From positions 1-64,000 of the forward strand of contig ARYC01001482.1 in assembly GCA_000711775.1 (NCBI GenBank): a DNA stretch of 64,000 bases, read 5' to 3'. Source of the DNA: Oxytricha trifallax (taxonomy: Eukaryota; Ciliophora; Spirotrichea; Sporadotrichida; Oxytrichidae). Positions 59,133 to 64,000 of this stretch are shown piece by piece. Below the pieces are notes generated by a model that saw only the letters and a program-made list of their open reading frames with translations, did not search any database and was not told the DNA's origin. The translations under genes were made by a program, and so were the position numbers. Each line of letters opens with the position of its first letter. Position 1 is the first letter of the stretch.

Positions 59133-62100
59133 ATGAAAAGCAATACATATAAAATTCCCATGAAAACCAACTTGGACTGGCATTTATAGATGAGGCAAAG
59201 AATGAGAAAATTGACTTCGAAAAGAGTTCATCAGAGAGCGATATAATTAGTAATAAGTCATCTGATAAAATGATATCTAGCAATGAAAAACGTAATGATG
59301 GTGGTGAATAGTCTCAAAAATTAAACTTAAAAAGCTGTCAAGGATAGCGGAGAGAACAATGAAACCTATTTATTTATTTTTAAACTATTTAAATCTAGTT
59401 TAGTAAAAGATCTGATGTGAATGTGATTGGAGCTTCAAACAACGCAAGTTTTATAGGAGGCACTAACTACAATCCATCTATGAATCACACAATAAATTCA
59501 GACTAGAATAATGATAACTTTCAATTGAATGAAGACGGGAACAGAAGCAAAGTCATGAACTTTAGTTAGATGACTAGTTTTTAAAGAAAAAGATACCGTT
59601 ATGTGTGATTAATCCCACTGCACTTGGGAAAACAGTTTGGAACGTGCTTGGACTCTTGCTTATTCTCTTTTTAGCAATAACCGTACCTTATAGAATTCCA
59701 TTTGAAAATACAACTCCGGATGAGTGGCTTTACCTCGATATTCTTATTGACTCAATTTTCTTAGTTGATGTGTGTTTGAACTTTTTTACTGCATTCGAAG
59801 ACGAAAATGGAGAGTTAATTACTGAAAGATAAAAAATTGCAAAGATCTACATGAAAACTTGGTTTTTAATCGATCTAATGTCGTCTATTCCTATTTCACT
59901 TATTCAAAAATATACTTAATCTGGAAGTGTTGACAACATCAAACTCCTTAAATTATCTAGATTACCAAGACTTTATAGACTTCTGAGACTTATTAAGCTA
60001 ATGAGATTGTATAAATCAAACAAATTCTTAGAGAAGCTCTAATGCTGCAGTTAATATTAGTGTGACAGCGAATAGAATGATAACTTCCTTAATTATGATG
60101 ATCTTCTTGCTACATTTGATTGGATGTCTCTGGGCAACTGTAGCTTCACTTACAAAGGATTCCTACTCATCCATCTGGATAAACCCGATTAATTTAGTAG
60201 ACTCTCAGAACATTGATCAATATGTAGCATCTGTTTATTGGGCGGCAGTTACGATTTATAGAGTGAGATACGGAAATATCACACCTTAGAATGAAATGGA
60301 AATGATGTCTTGTGTACTAATTCTATTCACCGGTGTTTCACTTTATGCTTATATGTTCTCAAAATTATCAACTCTCTTCTCTAGTGTAAATGCAAATGAC
60401 AATAATTAAAAGACTAGAGACGAAATTATCCATGAGCTTTCTATTAAGCATAGATTTACCAACGATTTAAAGAATAAGATCCAATACTTTTTCCAGTAAA
60501 ATTCGAACTTTTATTATCTTTGAGTAAAGAATACGCTATTGATGAATTACTTGAGATCCTTCCAGCTCATTTGAAATCTGAGATTTATTACTTTCTCTAT
60601 AGAGACGCAATTGAACCATAAAAATTTTGCAAGATAAGGATCAGAGATTCTATGGTGACTACCTTTCAAAGTTTGAACCGATGAGAATTAAGAATGGAAC
60701 TGTATTCGCAAAAGAAGGTACTTCACCTTAAGAGGTCTTCTTTTTATTGAAAGGTTGTGTTTAATGTGAGAGGCAGGAAAAGTATTACTTAGAGGGAACC
60801 ATATTTGGAGAGACAGACATTATTTTGAAAAGAAACAGATCGGAGTCTTATGTTGCTAAGAGTGACTGCTATATTCTTAAATTAGAGGGAAGTATCTTCG
60901 AGCAGATTTTAGATGAGTTTGAGGATATCAGAGAAGAAATCTAGCAAATTGTTTTTGAAAGAGAGAGAAAACGTATAGAAGATATGTAGCAGCAAAAACT
61001 CAAGAAGGAAGACCCAAAAATTGAATTTTAAAGGTTAATGTCAAAAATTAATTTGGAAGAGATGAAATATTAAGCTTTTATTTTTTATGTAACTACAAAG
61101 AAAACAATCTTACAGGAAACATGGTACCAATAAAAACATAAAAAGTGGGAAAAGCATTAAAAGTGAAAAAGAACTAAAACAAGATGACGATAACGATAAT
61201 AACATAGATTTCGAGGCTGGAGAATAAAAATAGTTTACGAAAAAAGATCCTCACATGAAGAATATTGGCTAAACACAACAGTTCAACACTTTTGGAAATT
61301 AAGAATCATTGGAGAGTGGTCTTGAAGTTCAAAGAAATGGAGCAGTATTTCTTGGGAGTCGTCCAAAATCTAAATTTGAATAGCATACATAGGTAGGGTA
61401 CTAATATAAAGCTTCTAATATAAGTTCACTTATTGAGAAATACACCTAAAATACTTAGTCACCAGAGTTCAACCATAACAAGCTTATGTTTGGAAAAGCT
61501 CCTTACAACAATAAGTAGATTTATTATTAAAATATGTAAATGCCAACAAATATTTTATTTGATTAATGCCAATCCAAAACTTAGCGTGCACATGACTAAC
61601 ATCGAAAATATCAAAAACAACATAAGAGAGTCTATGCTACATGAGGATATAGATAAAAACATAATTGAAGAAAGAATTTAAGAAACTAAGCAACAAATTA
61701 GGATGGAAAATAAAATGAAAGAACTTGAGAAAATTGACAATATGGAATTTGGATATGATTCTAACAGACAGTCTTTATTGCTTGAAGACTTTATAATTAT
61801 TAAAAATTTCGAATTAATTGATTTTATATGTAATATAATAATTATCAGTTGAGATCATCCTTAATGAAGATCTAGAAGACAAACGAGTAATAGAAAGTTC
61901 AGAGAAAAGTTAAACATTATCAATACTTATTTTTGTTATCAATCGTAATTAAGATTTGGTTTACCTAAAAGAATAAACCAGTAAATGTTGGAAACGACAA
62001 TAAAAACTTTGATCTGCTTCCAGAAGAGCAAGTAGAAATTCAAAACTAAGAAATGATGCAGCCAGCACCCTCAGCACAAATACAGTCTTCCCATGTTGAT

Positions 62101-62568
62101 AACGGCCAGATTAGATCAAGAAGCAACGCTTACCAAAACATCAAGAACTTAAACGACTCATTAAGAGACTCTACAATCCAGGGGTCAGTTGAAAACATGA
62201 ACTTAAACATGCACCTGCCAACAAACTTCAATTAGTCACAGATGGATTTACACAGAAATATTCAAACTGGACTGGACATGATGCATATCCTGCCTACTTA
62301 GGAGAATATCAACGCCACATTGGAGACTCATGAAAACTATCATGAAAGCAATAAGACCATGAACAGCTTTTTATTGAGGAATATGGAGTTAATGGAACCT
62401 TATAATCCAAATAATGATCCATTTAGTATATTTAAAAAGGATTATAAATTCCTCTCTTAAAATTATGCCCATAATAAATACTATACTTTTATTCTTTTCC
62501 TACATATTAGGATAGTATAGTTTATATTTAAATATATATTATTTACTCAATCAATTAATTAAGCCTGA
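59133..62568 (+). CDS. cyclic-nucleotide-gated/EAG-type cation channel
   Basis: Six-TM voltage-gated-like channel. The N-terminus is Ser/Asn-rich. S1 is VWNVLGLLLILFLAITVPYR, S2 is ILIDSIFLVDVCLNFFTAFE, S3 is MKTWFLIDLMSSIPISLI, S4 is LKLSRLPRLYRLLRLIKLMR (regular basic residues) and S5 is MITSLIMMIFLLHLIGCLWA. The pore is YWAAVTIYRVRYGNITPQNE and S6 is CVLILFTGVSLYAYMFS. Then come a C-linker and a cyclic-nucleotide-binding domain (RIKNGTVFAKEG; YYLEGTIFGETDIILKRN; LKLEGSIFEQIL). A long Q/N-rich tail ends at TGA 62566. The selectivity filter reads VRYGN instead of VGYGD. Frame changes lie near 59330, 59605, 60043, 60510, 60625 and 61560. Ciliates have many such channels. Confidence 0.8.
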
Positions 62569-62688
62569 TTACTGGAAAACGATGTTTAAAAGTTGTCTTA
62601 ACACATTATGTCCTGCTTGAGTTCAATCTCTAATACAAGATTGCTTTTTATAGAATATTGTCAACTTTTCCGCACTTCGATAGATCAA

Positions 62689-63270
62689 ATGGATGCAAAT
62701 GAAATAATTAGATAACACTACGTCCAAGGAGCTAAATGCCTTGAAAGTTTCCTCAGTATCATGAATCTAGTCGATAAGTTTATTATTATTTATACTTAGT
62801 TTAGAGAAAGTCTGTATAGATATAGAGCAAAATATCATATTTACATATTACATTTTAAAGTTAATTCAAAGTATTGATCTTCAAGCAATTTCATCAAAGA
62901 TTTCTAACATCTAATTTATTATAAAATATCTATTAATCACTTGAAATTTGATGATTTTAGTTAAATCTAGATAAAAACAAATGAATCAGTGAAAAGGTCT
63001 ACTTCCTTGAAAACAGAGTAAAGATTTGAATTTCATAAATTATTTTGATATATAATATATAATTAATTATTCCATGACTATTAAAGGTATTTTAAGATGC
63101 TTAAGGAAGTGCTTTCAAGAAAGATTAAGATGCTTGAGAAGCGAAGAGCCCGTGTGCTGAGCAAAAGGCCATTAGCAATCATAAAAAGAAACCCACTGCT
63201 TGATCCTAGAGACGACAAACATCACAAGTTCAATGAGAAATTAATGGGCAGTGATCCACTTAATGTTTGA
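62689..63270 (+). CDS. hypothetical small protein in two pieces
   Basis: The first piece starts at ATG 62689 (MDANEIIRQHYVQGAKCLES) and stays open to about 62870. The second, 63097-63270, reads MLKEVLSRKIKMLEKRRARV, ..., DPRDDKHHKFNEKLMGSDPL and stops at TGA 63268. It is basic, with clean G+C-richer codon use, and follows a TATTTTAAG acceptor-like sequence. Whether the two belong to one gene is uncertain. No family recognised. Confidence 0.45.
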
Positions 63271-63290
63271 GACTATGTATAATTAAATTA

Positions 63291-64000
63291 TCAAATATTT
63301 TTGATGTAGTCAATATATTCTCTTTATTTTTTATGGAAGAAAATTACTTAATATTTAAGCTTAATATTAGGAAAAATTACTTATATTTATAATAAGCACA
63401 ATTAATAATATAATTAACATAGATATAAGTTATTTTTAGTTCTTGATCTAAAATTAAAATAATATGTGCCTGACATTAGATTAATTAATATTTATTAAAT
63501 TTTATTAAGAATCTCTGAGGTCTTTCCAAGTACGAAATTCTTGGAGTGATTATAGAGTAAAATCTTGCTTGGTACAAAGAAAACTGTGCTCACAACCATG
63601 TAAAAGAAACCAAAAGCTCTTTGAACTGCTGAAACGTTCCAAATTCTTATAGATTTAATCATTATAGTACAAATTAAATGTTTATTTATAATTCCAGCGA
63701 AGTAAAAAGGGGTCCAAATGGACTGTCTCTGGTGCCTTTAATGGGTCCACGTCCAAGGCAATCCATAGCGATGAACACACCATGATTCTTCTTAATGCCA
63801 ACACAGTTGTTGATTTAGTAATGCAATTGAGATCATATCTGATGATAACTGGTAAAAATTAAATTGTTGATCCAGGGGCAATGGTGGTCGTATCTCTCAA
63901 CGCACACGTTACAGATAGCGCAATGTCTGCTCCTGATCACCTTACAGTATGTTGGGCAAAGCTCATTAGGAGTGAATACTTTCATATAATTAATTAAAAA
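63291..64000 (-). CDS. DHHC palmitoyltransferase (partial, runs off the right edge)
   Basis: The minus strand from the window edge reads [36 protein letters not shown], then after an [15 protein letters not shown]. This is the Cys-rich domain with the catalytic DHHC of protein S-acyltransferases (Golgi or plasma membrane, family knowledge). Downstream (after a frame change near 63750) are hydrophobic segments ([20 protein letters not shown]) and [14 protein letters not shown], equivalent to the conserved TTxE region. Coding fades into A+T-rich sequence after about 63480, although no TGA occurs until 63291. The N-terminal membrane spans lie beyond the window. Confidence 0.85.
63815..63871 (-). 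other. 57-bp IES with 8-bp pointer inside the DHHC motif
   Basis: TTGTTGAT at 63807-63814 and 63864-63871 (ATCAACAA in coding sense). Excision leaving one copy restores [16 protein letters not shown], the invariant DHHC-CPWxxNCVG sequence, exactly and in frame. No GT donor at the border. Confidence 0.92.

Noticed and set aside
63705..63990. Forward-strand frame reading [17 protein letters not shown]
   Set aside because: The minus strand encodes an unmistakable DHHC domain here.
1..64000. tRNA or rRNA genes
   Set aside because: No B-box-like GGTTCGANTCC with a foldable arm set, and no rRNA core sequence, was seen on either strand.
1..64000. A UGA-as-Trp genetic code (karyorelictid or heterotrich type)
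   Set aside because: TGG is used freely for Trp and internal TGA is rare (about a dozen sites); the C4A4-ended TBE points to a hypotrich instead.

Overview
The window reads as germline (micronuclear) DNA of a hypotrich/stichotrich ciliate of the Oxytricha-Stylonychia-Tetmemena type. Four observations support this. (1) Long reading frames open only when TAA and TAG are read as Gln and TGA as the sole stop. (2) The DNA is very A+T rich, with introns of about 20-80 nt that start GTAAG/GTAAT and end AG. (3) A full-length TBE-type transposon (36566-40498) has C4A4-bearing terminal inverted repeats and a 3-bp AAT target duplication. (4) Several genes on the right side carry short IESs flanked by pointer repeats, whose excision restores conserved protein motifs exactly. 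The species cannot be named from sequence alone.

Layout. 1-1358: an 80-bp tandem repeat. 1359-9913 (+): a large EF-hand protein and a calpain-like protein. 10253-15634 (-): a small ORF and a polo-like kinase split by a 1.47-kb insertion that holds a foldback palindrome with a nested MITE. 16070-16823 (+): a clean three-exon gene for a small membrane protein. 17286-30508 (-): four genes, two of them 4-6 kb long; one carries CEP164-like WW units. 31081-36486: a tetraspanin-like gene (+), a NOXRED1-like gene (-), a hypothetical gene (-) and a CK1-family kinase (+). 36566-40498: the TBE element with its three genes (zinc finger/kinase, 22-kDa protein, DD34E transposase). 40774-47510: an acidic gene fragment, a small membrane protein and two Q/N/S-rich proteins. 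47715-50330 (-): a CENP-B/pogo-type DNA-binding gene interrupted by a 1.6-kb retroposon-like insertion with a 15-bp target duplication. 50955-64000: IES-bearing gene pieces, including an orphan first segment of a peroxisomal multifunctional enzyme, a multi-segment gene, a gene with a G-Y-L-I-D repeat module, an importin-7/8-like gene, a cyclic-nucleotide-gated channel and the DHHC core of a palmitoyltransferase.

Two sequence-wide oddities affect every gene call. Many genes carry isolated frameshifts, and most look like one base missing from an A or T run; this points to homopolymer under-calling rather than decay. About a dozen TGA codons also sit alone inside otherwise open frames; their status is unresolved (recoding, decay or error). 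Coordinates of multi-exon or frameshifted genes are outer limits, and starts are the least certain part.
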